A stretch of DNA of 64,000 nt from the NCBI GenBank assembly GCA_002092835.1, contig LVWL01000018.1, positions 1 through 64,000 of the forward strand, read 5' to 3'. Below the pieces are notes generated by a model, which saw nothing but the letters and a program-made list of their open reading frames with translations, did not search any database and had not been told where the DNA came from. Below, piece by piece: positions 33,461-46,070 of this stretch (position 1 is the first letter of the stretch; every line of letters begins with the position of its first letter). The position numbers and the translations under genes are program-made. The stretch is from Campylobacter concisus (GTDB lineage: Bacteria > Campylobacterota > Campylobacteria > Campylobacterales > Campylobacteraceae).

Positions 33461-34600
33461 ATGAATGAAATTTTAAAGAGCATAAAAACCCCAGCTTACG
33501 TCTGCGAAGAGGCCAAAGTACGTAAAAATTTAGAGCTTTTAAGGTACGTAAAAGAGCAAAGCGGAGCTAAAATTTTAGTAGCACTTAAGGGCTTTGCATT
33601 TAGCGGTGTGATGGATATGGTGGGCTCTTATCTTGACGGCGCGACTTGTAGCGGACTTCACGAGGCTAAATTTGCAAACGAATACGTAAAAGGCGAGATT
33701 CATACTTATAGTCCAGCCTTTAAGGATGAGGATTTTGATGAAATTTTAAAAATTTCAAAGCACATTACATTTAACTCTTTTGCGCAGTGGCAAAAATTTA
33801 AAGGCATTGCCCTGCAAAACGGCATCATCTGCGGCCTGCGCGTAAATCCAGAGGTCTCGCTAGCCCCGACTGACAGCTACAACCCATGCGGTAAATTTAG
33901 CAGGCTTGGCATCACGAGAGCAAATTTCAAACCTGAGTTTCTTGATGGCATTAGCGGGCTTCATTTTCACGCGCTTTGCGAAGAGAGTGCGAGTAGCTTG
34001 CAGACCGTGTTAGAGGCATTTGAGGAGAAATTTGGCGAGTTTATCCCAAAGATGAAATGGATAAACATGGGCGGAGGACATCACATCACGAGGGCTGATT
34101 ACGATGTGGAGCTACTTATAAAGATAGTTAGGCGCTTTCGCGAGAAATATGGCGTAGAGGTCTATCTGGAGCCTGGCGAGGCCGTGGGCTGGCAGACTGG
34201 CTTTTTGATAAGTAGCGTGCTTGACATCGTGCATAACGAGAAAGATATCGCCATCCTTGACACCTCAGCCGAGGCGCACATGCCTGATACCGTGCTCATG
34301 CCTTACCGCCCAGCAGTTAGAGGTGAGAGTAAAAATGGCAAATTTGCTTATAGATTTGGTGGTAATACCTGCTTAGCTGGCGATATAGTGGGTCTTGAAG
34401 CGGACGATGCGGAGTATAAATTTGATAGCGAGCTAAAAATTGGTGACCGAGTCATCTTTGAAGATCAAATTCACTACACTATCGTGAAAAACACGACATT
34501 TAACGGCATAAAACTGCCTGATCTTCTTCTTTTAAAAGAAAATGGCGAGATAAAAATGATCCGCGAGCTAGACTACGAAGAGTATAGGCGCAGGAACTAG
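33461..34600 (+). CDS. nspC: Carboxynorspermidine decarboxylase
   Basis: NspC is a PLP enzyme of the alanine-racemase/ornithine-decarboxylase fold that decarboxylates carboxy(nor)spermidine to (nor)spermidine. The 379-residue sequence has KTPAYVCEEAKVRKNLELL, the PLP lysine in LVALKGFAFSGVMD (near residue 43), the glycine-rich phosphate loop NMGGGHHITRADYD and YLEPGEAVGWQTGF. Near the C-terminus, GGNTCLAGDIVG carries the catalytic cysteine. The partner dehydrogenase is encoded at 22843-24057, 9.4 kb away. Together they supply spermidine in campylobacters, which lack SpeE-type synthesis. Confidence 0.95.
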   Translation: MNEILKSIKTPAYVCEEAKVRKNLELLRYVKEQSGAKILVALKGFAFSGVMDMVGSYLDGATCSGLHEAKFANEYVKGEIHTYSPAFKDEDFDEILKISKHITFNSFAQWQKFKGIALQNGIICGLRVNPEVSLAPTDSYNPCGKFSRLGITRANFKPEFLDGISGLHFHALCEESASSLQTVLEAFEEKFGEFIPKMKWINMGGGHHITRADYDVELLIKIVRRFREKYGVEVYLEPGEAVGWQTGFLISSVLDIVHNEKDIAILDTSAEAHMPDTVLMPYRPAVRGESKNGKFAYRFGGNTCLAGDIVGLEADDAEYKFDSELKIGDRVIFEDQIHYTIVKNTTFNGIKLPDLLLLKENGEIKMIRELDYEEYRRRN

Positions 34601-34914
34601 AATTTTGCTTTTTTGAAGGTAAATTTGGCTTTTTAAATTTAAGATAGGTCAAATTTATCTACCTTGCAAATTTTGCTAAAAGGGCTTTGAGCTGCCTAAA
34701 TTTAAAATTTATCTTGAAGCTATTTTCGTTTTCAAAATTTAAACTTATTAATTAAATTTGGCAAATTTAAAGCCCGATTACGAACTCCAAACTGATTTAA
34801 ATTTATTATCTATAAAATTTAGCTCAATACTTTTGTAAAGCTATCTTGGCTTACTATCCTTTTTAAATTTAGTAAATTTCTAACTTTATCAAAAAGTCAC
34901 AAGCCACCTTAAAT
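34601..34914. other. A+T-rich gap without a gene
   Basis: This 314-base stretch between nspC and the broken DJ-1 gene contains many repeats of AAATTT and short palindromes such as TTAATTAAATTT. I see no open frame with a start and RBS, no tRNA-like sequence and no convincing terminator. The 3' ends of convergent genes meet here. Confidence 0.6.
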
Positions 34915-35511
34915 TTAATACCCATAAATTTTGGCAAATTTATCTATCTTTGAGCTTTTTTGCCAGTTGTATTCGGTTTCATTTGCAATATTTTGAGCTA
35001 ATTCTTTACCAAAATGGTCACTTATGAAGCCAAGAGCCATATCCATGCCAGCGGCTACACCTGAGGCGGTGTAGAATTTATCATCTTTTACCCACCTGGC
35101 GTGTGATTGCCATTTTACGGCATCACGGCACTGTTTTACCCATTCAAACGACTTTTTATTTGATGTGGCTTTTAGCCCATCAAGCACTCCAGTGCAAGCT
35201 AGCAAAGCTGAGCCAGTGCAGACACTAAGGCAAAATTTTGAAGCCAAAACACACTCTTTAAGATGTGATATAAACTCGTTGTCTTTTACTAAAATCCTTG
35301 TGCCCTGACCACCAGGTACCAGCAAAATACTATTTTTTGGTAAAGTGACCAGCTTTTTTGTTTTTACTTCAAAGCCTTGCTTACTTTTTATTGCTTACCA
35401 TTAAACGATACAAAATTTAGATTTATTCCAGGTACTCTTGCTAAAAAACTCTACAGGACCCATGAGATCAAGTGTCTCGTAATCATCAAAAAGAAGACAA
35501 AATAGATTCAT
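34915..35511 (-). pseudogene. DJ-1/PfpI family protein, disrupted as sequenced
   Basis: A DJ-1/PfpI-like gene starts at 35511 (NLFCLLFDDYETLDLMGPVE) and continues as QGFEVKTKKLVTLPKNSILLVPGGQG, with the nucleophile elbow LSVCTGSALLACTG and the end near AKIYGY. Between codons ~28 and 40 the frame is lost: TAA and TAG-like stops appear. Removing one base from the A4 run at 35412-35415 and adding one T at 35394-35396 restores a plausible FVSFNGKAIKSKQG. The two lesions cancel. They could be sequence errors or a real decay. Function of such proteins ranges from chaperone/glyoxalase to amidase-like; unknown here. Confidence 0.7.
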
Positions 35512-35852
35512 CGCTCTGCCTTTTGGATAGAAATTTCAAAAATACTTTGATATTTTAGTTTAAATTTTTAAGAAATAAAGGGGAAAATATAAATTTTGAA
35601 AGAATTTTTATCTAAAAAATTGAGATAACTGAAAATTGTTTTTAAAATTTAGATAATAAATTTTTAGGTATATTCTAGTAAAAAATTAACAAAACTTAAA
35701 TATATTTTATCAAATTATTAGTAATTTTTTTTACTAAGGTTTACTTGTGATTAGCTCTGATATAATAACAACTAAAACAGCATAACTATGTGATTTTAGC
35801 ATATTTAACTAAAAGCTCAAATCATTAAGTTTTATGCAAATAAAGGAATAAA
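35512..35852 (+). promoter_or_regulatory. A+T-rich upstream region of fdhC with probable promoter
   Basis: This 341-base region has no gene I can support. TATAAT at 35761-35766 lies about 87 bases before the fdhC ATG, in a stretch ACTTGTGATTAGCTCTGATATAAT, and is the best -10 candidate, which would give a leader of about 80 bases. The RBS is AAAGGAAT at 35843-35850. Confidence 0.5.
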
Positions 35853-36800
35853 ATGACGAGAATTCTTACTCTACTTTTTACATTGTCTGTTGCGGCAATG
35901 GCCATTGAGGGACCAACTGGCGTCAATCAATTTGACAGCACCATTTGGGCAGCACAGAGGATAGAAAATATCAAGCCTTATGAGCATAGCTGGGGTCCGA
36001 TATTTACTTTTATCCAAGGTAATGATTATTTTGCAATAGCAGCACTTTCTATCATTTTGGCTGTTATTGGAGCATTTGCATTACACTTTTTAATCATTGG
36101 ACCAAAACATTTTAGTCATGATGGTAAAAAGGTATTTGCTTTTTCATTGATCATACGTATAGCTCATGGTTTGGCAGCTATCTCATGGATCATTTTAGTG
36201 CCAACTGGTATCATCATTATGTGGGGTGCAGAGCTTGGCGGTGGAACATTTGTGCGTTTCTGTAGATATTTGCACGATATAGCAACTGTGATCTTTGCTG
36301 TTTCTGTGCTTCCTATGTTATTTACCTGGACAAAGAGAATGCTTCCGGCAATTTATGATATCAGATGGATGATGATAGTTGGTGGCTATTTATCAAAGAA
36401 AAAGAGACCTGTTCCGGCTGGTAAATTTAATGCTGGTCAAAAAGCATGGTACTGGATCGCTATCCCTGGTGGTATCGTTATGATAATTACTGGCGCGATT
36501 ATGTATTTCTTAGACTTCAAAGAGCCAGCAGTTGCTTCTTGGTTTGGTCTTACACAAATTGATCTTTTAAGATACAGCGTAATTATCCATAACTGTCTTG
36601 GCATCGCATGTGCAGTATTTTTCTTAGTTCATATTTATATGGCAGCTATTGCTATTCATGGTGCTATTTGGTCGATGATTACTGGATATAAAGAGGAAGA
36701 AGAAGTTTATGTTCTTCATCACTACTGGTATCAAGAGCTCGTTAGAGAGAATAAAATTCCAGTATCTGATTATGAAAAGTCTTATACAAATTTAAAATAA
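35853..36800 (+). CDS. fdhC: Formate dehydrogenase cytochrome b subunit
   Basis: FdhC is the membrane cytochrome b that passes electrons from periplasmic formate dehydrogenase to menaquinone. The 315-residue protein has a signal peptide (TRILTLLFTLSVAAMA), a periplasmic N-terminal segment, and four main membrane helices with heme-ligand histidines in IRIAHGLAAISW, FCRYLHDIATVIF, VIIHNCLGIACAVFFLVHIYM and others. The catalytic FdhA and iron-sulfur FdhB genes are not in the window, so this copy is separated from them or is a second copy. A terminator follows, so it is a single-gene unit. Confidence 0.9.
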   Translation: MTRILTLLFTLSVAAMAIEGPTGVNQFDSTIWAAQRIENIKPYEHSWGPIFTFIQGNDYFAIAALSIILAVIGAFALHFLIIGPKHFSHDGKKVFAFSLIIRIAHGLAAISWIILVPTGIIIMWGAELGGGTFVRFCRYLHDIATVIFAVSVLPMLFTWTKRMLPAIYDIRWMMIVGGYLSKKKRPVPAGKFNAGQKAWYWIAIPGGIVMIITGAIMYFLDFKEPAVASWFGLTQIDLLRYSVIIHNCLGIACAVFFLVHIYMAAIAIHGAIWSMITGYKEEEEVYVLHHYWYQELVRENKIPVSDYEKSYTNLK

Positions 36801-36809
36801 TTAACTTTA

Positions 36810-36850
36810 CTTTGACCTTGCTAGTAAGCGAGGTCAAAGCTCTCTTTTAT
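36810..36850 (+). terminator. Intrinsic terminator after fdhC
   Basis: CTTTGACCT and AGGTCAAAG pair over 9 bp, extended by TGCT/AGCG, around AGTA. The tail CTCTCTTTTATC is T rich. It separates fdhC from the yedF-selD operon. Confidence 0.75.
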
Positions 36851-36950
36851 CTCAAATTTATACATTAAAATTTTTAAAATAATTAATATTTTTTTGGCTA
36901 TAATCCAAACTAGTTTCAAGGTTTGAAATACTAATTGCAAAAGGAAAATC

Positions 36951-37550
36951 ATGACAACAATTGATTGTAGAAATTTAGAGTGTCCAAAACCAGTCATAAT
37001 GACAAAAAATGCACTTGATAGTTTAAGTGAAGGCGAAAGCTTAGAAATTTTGGTAAATGCACTAGCCCCAAAAGAAAATATTTCAAGATTTTTAAAAAAT
37101 CAAAATATAGAATTTAGCCTAGAAAGCAATGGCAACGAGACTAAAATTTTAGCTACAAAAGGCAAAAATGCGCTTGAGCTTACAAATTTTGATGAGTTTG
37201 TCTGCGACATAACACCAAAAAATAATAAAGTACTCTATCTGAATGAAGAGCGCGCGGGAAGTGGCGAAGTGGGAATAAATTTACTATCAAAATTCCTAGG
37301 AGCTTTTCTTCAAGTCGAGAAAAAACCAAAGATAATAATCTGCGTAAATAACGCTGTGAAAATGACAACAAATCGCTCACACCCAAGCTTTAAGCCGCTT
37401 AAAGATCTTGAAGCTGCTGGTGTTAAAATTTTAAGCTGCGGAAGTTGCTTGGAGGCTTATAAGCTAGTAAGTGATCTTGCGATTGGCGAAATTTCAAATG
37501 CTTATGAGATCATCGACATACTCTCAACTCACGAGCAAATCAAACTATGA
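36951..37550 (+). CDS. yedF: Selenium metabolism protein YedF (TusA/SirA plus DsrE-like domains)
   Basis: The 199-residue protein has an N-terminal TusA/SirA domain with the sulfur/selenium-binding motif CRNLECPKPVIMTKNAL (Cys near residue 10) and a C-terminal DsrE-like domain with ILSCGSCLEAYKL, including a CGxC pair near residue 163. YedF proteins co-occur with selenophosphate synthetase and probably carry or deliver selenium. The stop overlaps the selD start by ATGA, so the two are translationally coupled. Confidence 0.88.
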   Translation: MTTIDCRNLECPKPVIMTKNALDSLSEGESLEILVNALAPKENISRFLKNQNIEFSLESNGNETKILATKGKNALELTNFDEFVCDITPKNNKVLYLNEERAGSGEVGINLLSKFLGAFLQVEKKPKIIICVNNAVKMTTNRSHPSFKPLKDLEAAGVKILSCGSCLEAYKLVSDLAIGEISNAYEIIDILSTHEQIKL

Positions 37551-38569
37551 TCTATCACGATAAAAAGCTTACGCAGTTCGTTAGAGCCGCTGGTTGAGCT
37601 GCTAAGCTTGACCCGTCGGGTCTAAACAAAACGATTAGTAGTTTAAATTTATCTCATCCAAATCTGCTCTCAAGCACCAATTCTAATGAGGATGCGAGTG
37701 TTTTTAAAATTTCAAGTGATCTTGCACTTGTTCAAACGCTTGATTTTATAACGCCTGTGGTAAATGATCCATTTATTTACGGACAAATCGCTGCTGCAAA
37801 TAGCCTAAGCGACGTTTTTGCAATGGGTGGTGAGGTGATAAATGCTCTAAATATCGTAGGTTTTGATAGCTGCAACTTGGCACCTGAAATTTTAGGAGAA
37901 ATTTTGCAAGGCGGAGCCTATAAAGTAAAAGAGTGTGGTGGCATTATTGTTGGCGGACATACGATCGAGACACAGCAGATGTATTATGGGCTTAGCGTTA
38001 CTGGAAGGGTGCATCCTGATAAATTTTGGGCAAATAATACAACTATAAATGGCAATGTTTTGATACTTACAAAGCCACTTGGAAGCGGTATTTTAAGTAC
38101 AGCAATAAAGGCTGATTTATTAAGCATGGAGCAAATAAAAGAGGCTGCAACTATCATGGCACAGCTAAATTTTTATGCATTAAAAGCACTTGATGGCATC
38201 AAAGTCTACGGTGCCACTGATGTGACTGGATTTGGCTTTTTGGGACATTTAAGCGAAATGCTAAATGAAAATATCAGTTTTGAAATTTATGAAAAAAACG
38301 TGCCAATCATTGCAAGCGCAAAGGAATTTGCAGATATGGGCATTATTCCAGAAGGAAGCTATAAAAACCGCGAATTTGCAAAGCATTTTATAGACAAAGA
38401 AGCTGACATTTTACTATTTGACGCACAAACTTCAGGTGGGCTTTTGCTCGCAGTTGGCGAAAAGGACGCGATGCTCGTAGTAAAACGCTTAAAAGAAGTA
38501 GGCTATGAAAGCTCGGCTATTGTTGGCTCCGCGGTATCAAAGAGCGAGTTTGGTATATTTTTAAGATAA
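37547..38569 (+). CDS. selD: Selenophosphate synthetase with in-frame selenocysteine codon
   Basis: SelD makes selenophosphate from selenide and ATP, the selenium donor for selenocysteine. From the ATG at 37547, which overlaps the yedF stop, the frame reads RAAG, a TGA at 37595-37597 (codon 17), then AAKLDPSGL. In SelD this position is the catalytic Cys or Sec (GC/UAAK), so the TGA fits a selenocysteine codon, not a break. The rest reads SSDLALVQTLDFITPVVNDP, VGGHTIETQQMYYGLSV, GATDVTGFGFLGHLSEM and FDAQTSGGLLLAV. The 340-residue length is normal. Automatic tools would start this gene after the TGA, at 37757. Confidence 0.95.
37595..37622 (+). promoter_or_regulatory. Selenocysteine codon and SECIS hairpin of selD
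   Basis: Seventeen bases after the UGA starts a three-base loop GTC closed by a 5-bp stem, GACCC/GGGTC (37610-37622). A G at the first loop position, small loop and 17-base spacing from the UGA all match the bacterial SECIS pattern recognised by SelB. Confidence 0.8.
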
Positions 38570-38631
38570 ATTTTAAAAATAGCATGCTATCTCATTGTGT
38601 TAGTGAAATCTTTTAATTTACTTAACCATTC

Positions 38632-38637
38632 TATAAT
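38632..38637 (+). promoter_or_regulatory. Probable -10 box of the nitroreductase gene
   Basis: TATAAT lies 22 bases before the ATG at 38659, preceded by a T/A-rich stretch (TTTTAATTTACTTAACCATT). AAAGGAGAG at 38650-38658 is the RBS. Confidence 0.45.
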
Positions 38638-38658
38638 TTCAAAAACTACAAAGGAGAG

Positions 38659-39291
38659 ATGATGAATTATCTTGAAATTTTAAAATTTCGTCATGCTTGC
38701 AAGGTTTTTGACGAAAGCAAAAAAATCGGTGCTGGAGAGTTTGATTTTATACTAGAAGCTGGTAGGTTAAGCCCTAGTTCAACTGGCCTTGAGCAGTGGG
38801 ATATCTTAGTCGTTCAAAATAAAGAGCTTAGAGAAAAAATAAAAGCTCTTTCATGGAATCAAGCGCAAATCACATCTTGCTCACATTTAGCTGTCGTTTT
38901 AGCTAAGATCAAAGAGGTAAAATTTGGAAGCACCTACGTTAATAAAATGATCGCTAGAAATACCAATAAAGATCCTGAAGCCATTGCTGCAAGGCAAAAA
39001 TTTTATCACGACTTTTTGCTGGCAAATTTTAAAAATGATGATGAGCTAACATTTCAGTGGTCACATGAACAATGCATGATAATTGCTACAAATATGATGA
39101 ATGCAGCTGCAAGTTTGGGCATTGATAGTTGCCCGATAGAAGGCTTTGACAGACACGCTTTAAATGAACTTTTGGGGCTTGATGAGAGCTTTCAAAGAGT
39201 GGCTATCATGGTGCCATTTGGCTACCGCCTAAATCCACAACCAAAAAAACTTCGTAGAGAAATTTCTGATATCATTACTTGGATTTATTAA
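38659..39291 (+). CDS. Nitroreductase family NAD(P)H-dependent oxidoreductase
   Basis: This 210-residue flavoprotein has the FMN-binding N-terminal motif RHACKVFDES, followed by LEAGRLSPSSTGLEQWDILVV, and a C-terminal NAAASLGIDSCPIEGFD with VAIMVPFGYR. These define the NfsB-like nitroreductase family. It should reduce quinones or nitro compounds with NAD(P)H; in related epsilonproteobacteria such enzymes contribute to metronidazole activation. Tandem ATGs at 38659 and 38662 follow a strong RBS. A terminator follows, so it is a single-gene unit. Confidence 0.88.
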   Translation: MMNYLEILKFRHACKVFDESKKIGAGEFDFILEAGRLSPSSTGLEQWDILVVQNKELREKIKALSWNQAQITSCSHLAVVLAKIKEVKFGSTYVNKMIARNTNKDPEAIAARQKFYHDFLLANFKNDDELTFQWSHEQCMIIATNMMNAAASLGIDSCPIEGFDRHALNELLGLDESFQRVAIMVPFGYRLNPQPKKLRREISDIITWIY

Positions 39292-39296
39292 GATAT

Positions 39297-39335
39297 TTGA
39301 GCCAAATTTTAAATAAATTTTTGGCTCAATTTTAA
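39297..39335 (+). terminator. Intrinsic terminator after the nitroreductase gene
   Basis: TTGAGCCAAA and TTTGGCTCAA form a perfect 10-bp stem, with A/T-rich loop, followed by TTTTAAAT. Confidence 0.75.
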
Positions 39336-39437
39336 ATAAATCAATAAATTCTAAATAAATACTTATCTTTATAAACCCAAATCAAGTAAAAATGGGATAA
39401 AATCAGAGCCAAAACCTAAACTAACGAGGTGTCTATC

Positions 39438-42400
39438 GTGCTTGAGAAACAAAAAACCAGCCTTCAAATAGTAAAAATGTTTTATACAAAGTCTATTTTA
39501 CTTTTACTCTCATTTATATTTTTAGCATTATTTGTAGTTTGTGCCGGTACGAACGATATAAAGTATGATCTTAGCTCAACTAATTCGAATATAAAATCAT
39601 CAATCTCAAATAGCTTTTTTATAATAAAAAACGATCTATTTTTAAAATCAAAAATGGTTGAAGCAGGTCTTAGCGATATGCTATTTGATAAAAATTCAAC
39701 AAAAAACGATCTTTATATAGCTTTTTACGTTTTTGATAAAAATAGAAATTTAATCTATTCAAAGAGATTTTTAGGTGCTGATGACATAGCCGAAAAGGAT
39801 CTATCTTGGCTTAGTTTAAACGAGGCAGATGCTGGGAAATTTACAGTATCAGATCGAGTTTATAAAAATAATCGTTTTAGAGATATTTATGCATCTTATG
39901 GACTAAAAAATGGAGGCAGCATTTTAGTTCAAATTGATATAAAATTTTTGCAAAGCTACGCTACTGTAGATTACGATGAGAAAAGCAAAACTTATGCTTA
40001 TTTGGTGGATAAATATGGAAATTTATCAAGAGATGAGTTTTATAAAAAATTTGATGAATCGATGTTTTTGCCTTATGTGAGTCTTGGCGACGAGTTTAAA
40101 GAGGATAAAATAATATTTTCTTTAAGCCATATGAGCTTTTATCTCATAAGCTATATGCCAGAGTATAAAATTTTTGTTATTACCGCTTCAACGAAGCATT
40201 TTCATATCTTTATGCAGTTTGTGTTATTTTGGCTATCGATCTTTTGTTTTATATCTTCTTTGATTTTATGGGTTAGAGATGTGAAATTTATAAAAAATAG
40301 AATAATGCCAGCTTTAAAAGAGGTAAGAGATACTTTAGATGGCAATGAATACGAGATAAGACGAAGCCTTAATGTAACAGAATTTGAAGATATAAAAAAT
40401 GGAATAAACAAGCTAAAGATAGAAACCAGAAAAGCAACTGATGGGCTAGAAGAATACAAAAGTAGATTTGGCTATATTTTTGAGCAAAGCTTTTTAAAAA
40501 TAGTAGTTTATGATGCTTATAGCGGCGATATTATTGATGCTAGTAATGCATTTTTGTCTTCCATTGGTTACACAAAAGATGAGATTATAGAGCTAAATTT
40601 AAATGATTTAATAGATGGCGATTTTGCATTGTTTATGCAAATGAAACAAGACGCTCAAAATAGCGATATGAGTTTTAAAATCAAGCTAAAAACAAAAGAT
40701 GGCAGCACTAAAGAGGGATTTTTACAAGAGTCACAGATCGAACTAAGGGATTCTAGGCTAAATTTTATGCTTATACACGAGCTTGACGATGAAAAATTTA
40801 CGAAAAAGGATAACGAAGCAATAAATGATTATTCGTTTTTATCGCCAAATGTAATAGCAGAAGCATTAAGCAGCGATCCATTTTCTATCGTAAGAAGTAC
40901 GCAAAATATCGATAGTGTCTTTAAAGTCCCACAAGATAAGAAGCTTATAAATTTAAAAAATCTAATAAGCCCTGAAAGTTTAGATGAGTTTGCTGTAAAT
41001 GTTTCTAATGAATCTAAAAAATTCTTTGAAAATGGCGGCAAAAATAGCGAAATCAATCTCGTAGCCAATATGCAAACAAATGAAAACAACAAAACTCCAT
41101 TTAAGATAAAAGTAAAATTTATAGATAATGGTGCTGATAAAGAGCAAAAAATCATCTACTTTTTTAATGACCTAAGTGATATAGCAAAGTTGCAAGAAAA
41201 ATATGATGCTGAATTAAAATATTTTCAAAGCATACTTTGGGCAAGCCAAGCGCTTGTCTTTTCATGGGATAAAAAAAGCGACACCCTTTATATCCCAAAT
41301 GCTATCGCCAAGTCGCTCGGATATGCATTAAATGGGGATATGAGTATAAATTTTGAACGTGCAAAAACTATATTTGTAGATGAATTTGTAAGCTTTAAGG
41401 ACTTTTTTGACCTTATAAAAAAAGGTGAAGTATATGATGGCGAAGTGCGTTTTTATAGGGCTGATAAAGAGATTATTTATGTAAGGATTAGAGCAAAAGC
41501 AATAGCTTTTTATGATGGTGAAGCAAGCGTCATAAAGGGCACAATGCAAGATCTTAGTGTGCAAAATAGCTTTTTTTCTTATCAAGACCTTTTGGCAAAA
41601 ATTTTCTCATACGCAAAAGAGCAGATTATTATGCTTGATGATGAGTTTAGAATCATAGACGCTAATGACGCTTTTTTCGATACGCTTGATATTTCTAGAG
41701 ATAAAAATTTTATAGAGAAAATTTACTCAAAAGATATAATAAATTTTAAAAACGGACTAAAAGATATTAAAGATGAAATTTTAAATTCACTTAAAATAAC
41801 TGGCTTTTGGCAAGGTCTTATTCATGATGTTCGAAGCAAAAATAGACTCGAAGTCATAAGTATAAGCAAGCTTTTAAACGCGTTTGTCGATCAAGAGGGA
41901 TATATATTGTTAGCTTCAAGCGCAAATGATGATTGCTACAATAAAGAGTATCTCGAATTTATCGCATATCACGATACGCTGACTGGACTACCAAATAGAT
42001 TTTTACTTTTTAATAAGCTAGAAAATCTTCTAAAACAAGCGAAAAAAAGCTTAAAAATAGCAGCCTTTTATGTCGATTTTGATAATTTTAAATCGATAAA
42101 TGACGGATACGGACATCAAGTAGGCGATAAAATCCTAATAGAAATTTCAAAAAAAATAGATGAAATTTTTCCAAAACAAGGAATATTTGCAAGAATAGGC
42201 GGGGATGAGTTTATAGGTGCTATGCCTTATGAAAATTTGGGAGAAATTTACGAAACTGCTGAAAACATCTTAAGAGTGGGTCAGAGTAAAATTTCTATTG
42301 ATGATAATGAAAAAAAACTTAGCGTAAGTATTGGTATTAGCTTAAGTAGCGATGCACTTAGCGTTGATGATCTAATTGAAAGAGCTGATTGGGCTATGTA

Positions 42401-43531
42401 TCAAGCAAAGCTTAATGGAAAAAATAAATATTATGTATTTAATTCGAAAAAAGATACATACTTTAAAAATGAATATAGAGATGACTCAAAGATCATTGAA
42501 GCTATCGATGCTGGCGAGATGTTCTTGCTTTATCAGCCTGAGATTGATATAAAAAGTGGGGAAGTTAGCAGCTTTGAGGCATTTATTAGATGGAAAAATG
42601 GCGATAAGATATTAAGGCCATCAGACTTCTTGCCACTTGCAAAAGGCTCAAAAGCAGTTTTGGCTATCGCATTATTTACACTAAAAGATGCTTTAAAAGC
42701 TAGGGCTGTATGGCTAAAAGAGGGGATAAATGCAAAAGTTAGGGTAAATTTATGCATTAAAAAGCTAATGACTTCTGAGTTTTTTGAGAAATTTAAAAAG
42801 CTTTTAAAAGATGAGCAACTAGACGCCAATGGTCTAATCATAGACATCGTTGACTCCGCAAGTGGCGTAAATTTAGATGATGTTGTTAGATATATTGATG
42901 CTTATAAGGAGCTAGGCGTTAGCTTTTCGCTTGATGATTTTGCATCTTATTCAGGCTCGGTAGAAGCTTTAGGCATGTTAAAAACAAACAGATTTAACAT
43001 AGATAAAAGATTTTGCAAACAAATTTTTGATTCAGTAGAAGCGCTAAAGACCATGCGTATGATAAAGTATGTATCAGATACATTTAATTTTGATGTCATG
43101 ATAAAGAATTTAGAAGATAAAAGCATGCTTGAAATTTTTGTTGGATTTGGCTTTAGTAGATTTCAGGGACGGCTTTTTGCGCCAGAGCTTAGCCTGGATG
43201 ATGTGCTCAAATTTAAATTTGCTCTATCATCTCCGCTAAATGTAAGAAATTTTCAAGATGATGAGAACTACAATATGCTTTGCAAAATAGTAGGTGCAAA
43301 AGAGCTTATGATTCGTTTGATAAATTTGCTTAAATGCGATGAAAAAGTAAGCGAAAAATTAAAAATCGAAATAGCAAATCAAGTAGATGATATCAGAACA
43401 ATAAATGAAAAATTAGCTGAAATTTTAGATACGATCCTTGTAAAAATAGATAAAGAGAACGTAATAAATTTAGCTAATGAGGCAATTTTGTTATGCGACA
43501 ATGATCTAAATTTGAGTGGAGCGAATAAATA

Positions 43532-43532
<1 letters not shown>
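39438..43532 (+). CDS. Membrane-bound PAS-GGDEF-EAL protein, probable diguanylate cyclase
   Basis: The 1364-residue protein begins at the GTG at 39438, 8 bases after CGAGG; another GTG at 39429 is too close to the RBS. Order: membrane helix (~15-35), periplasmic sensor to ~255, second helix (~260-280), at least three PAS-like segments (e.g. YIFEQSFLKIVVYDAYSG), a GGDEF domain with FARIGGDEFIGAM near residue 920 and a C-terminal EAL-like domain. The cyclase motif is intact but lacks an RxxD inhibitory site. The EAL domain is degenerate: EAFIRW for EALxRW, IVDS for LTES, DDFASYSG for DDFGTGYS, and KNLED for AEGVE. It is therefore probably a cyclase with a non-catalytic EAL domain. Confidence 0.85.

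Positions 43533-46069
<2,537 letters not shown>

Positions 46070-46070
<1 letters not shown>

Noticed and set aside
34601-34914. Repeated AAATTT words as a repeat family or CRISPR
   Set aside because: AAATTT is overabundant throughout the window; there is no regular spacing or conserved repeat unit.
37550-37757. selD read as a truncated or frameshifted gene
   Set aside because: The TGA is at the known Sec/Cys position, frame is conserved on both sides, and a SECIS-like hairpin follows.
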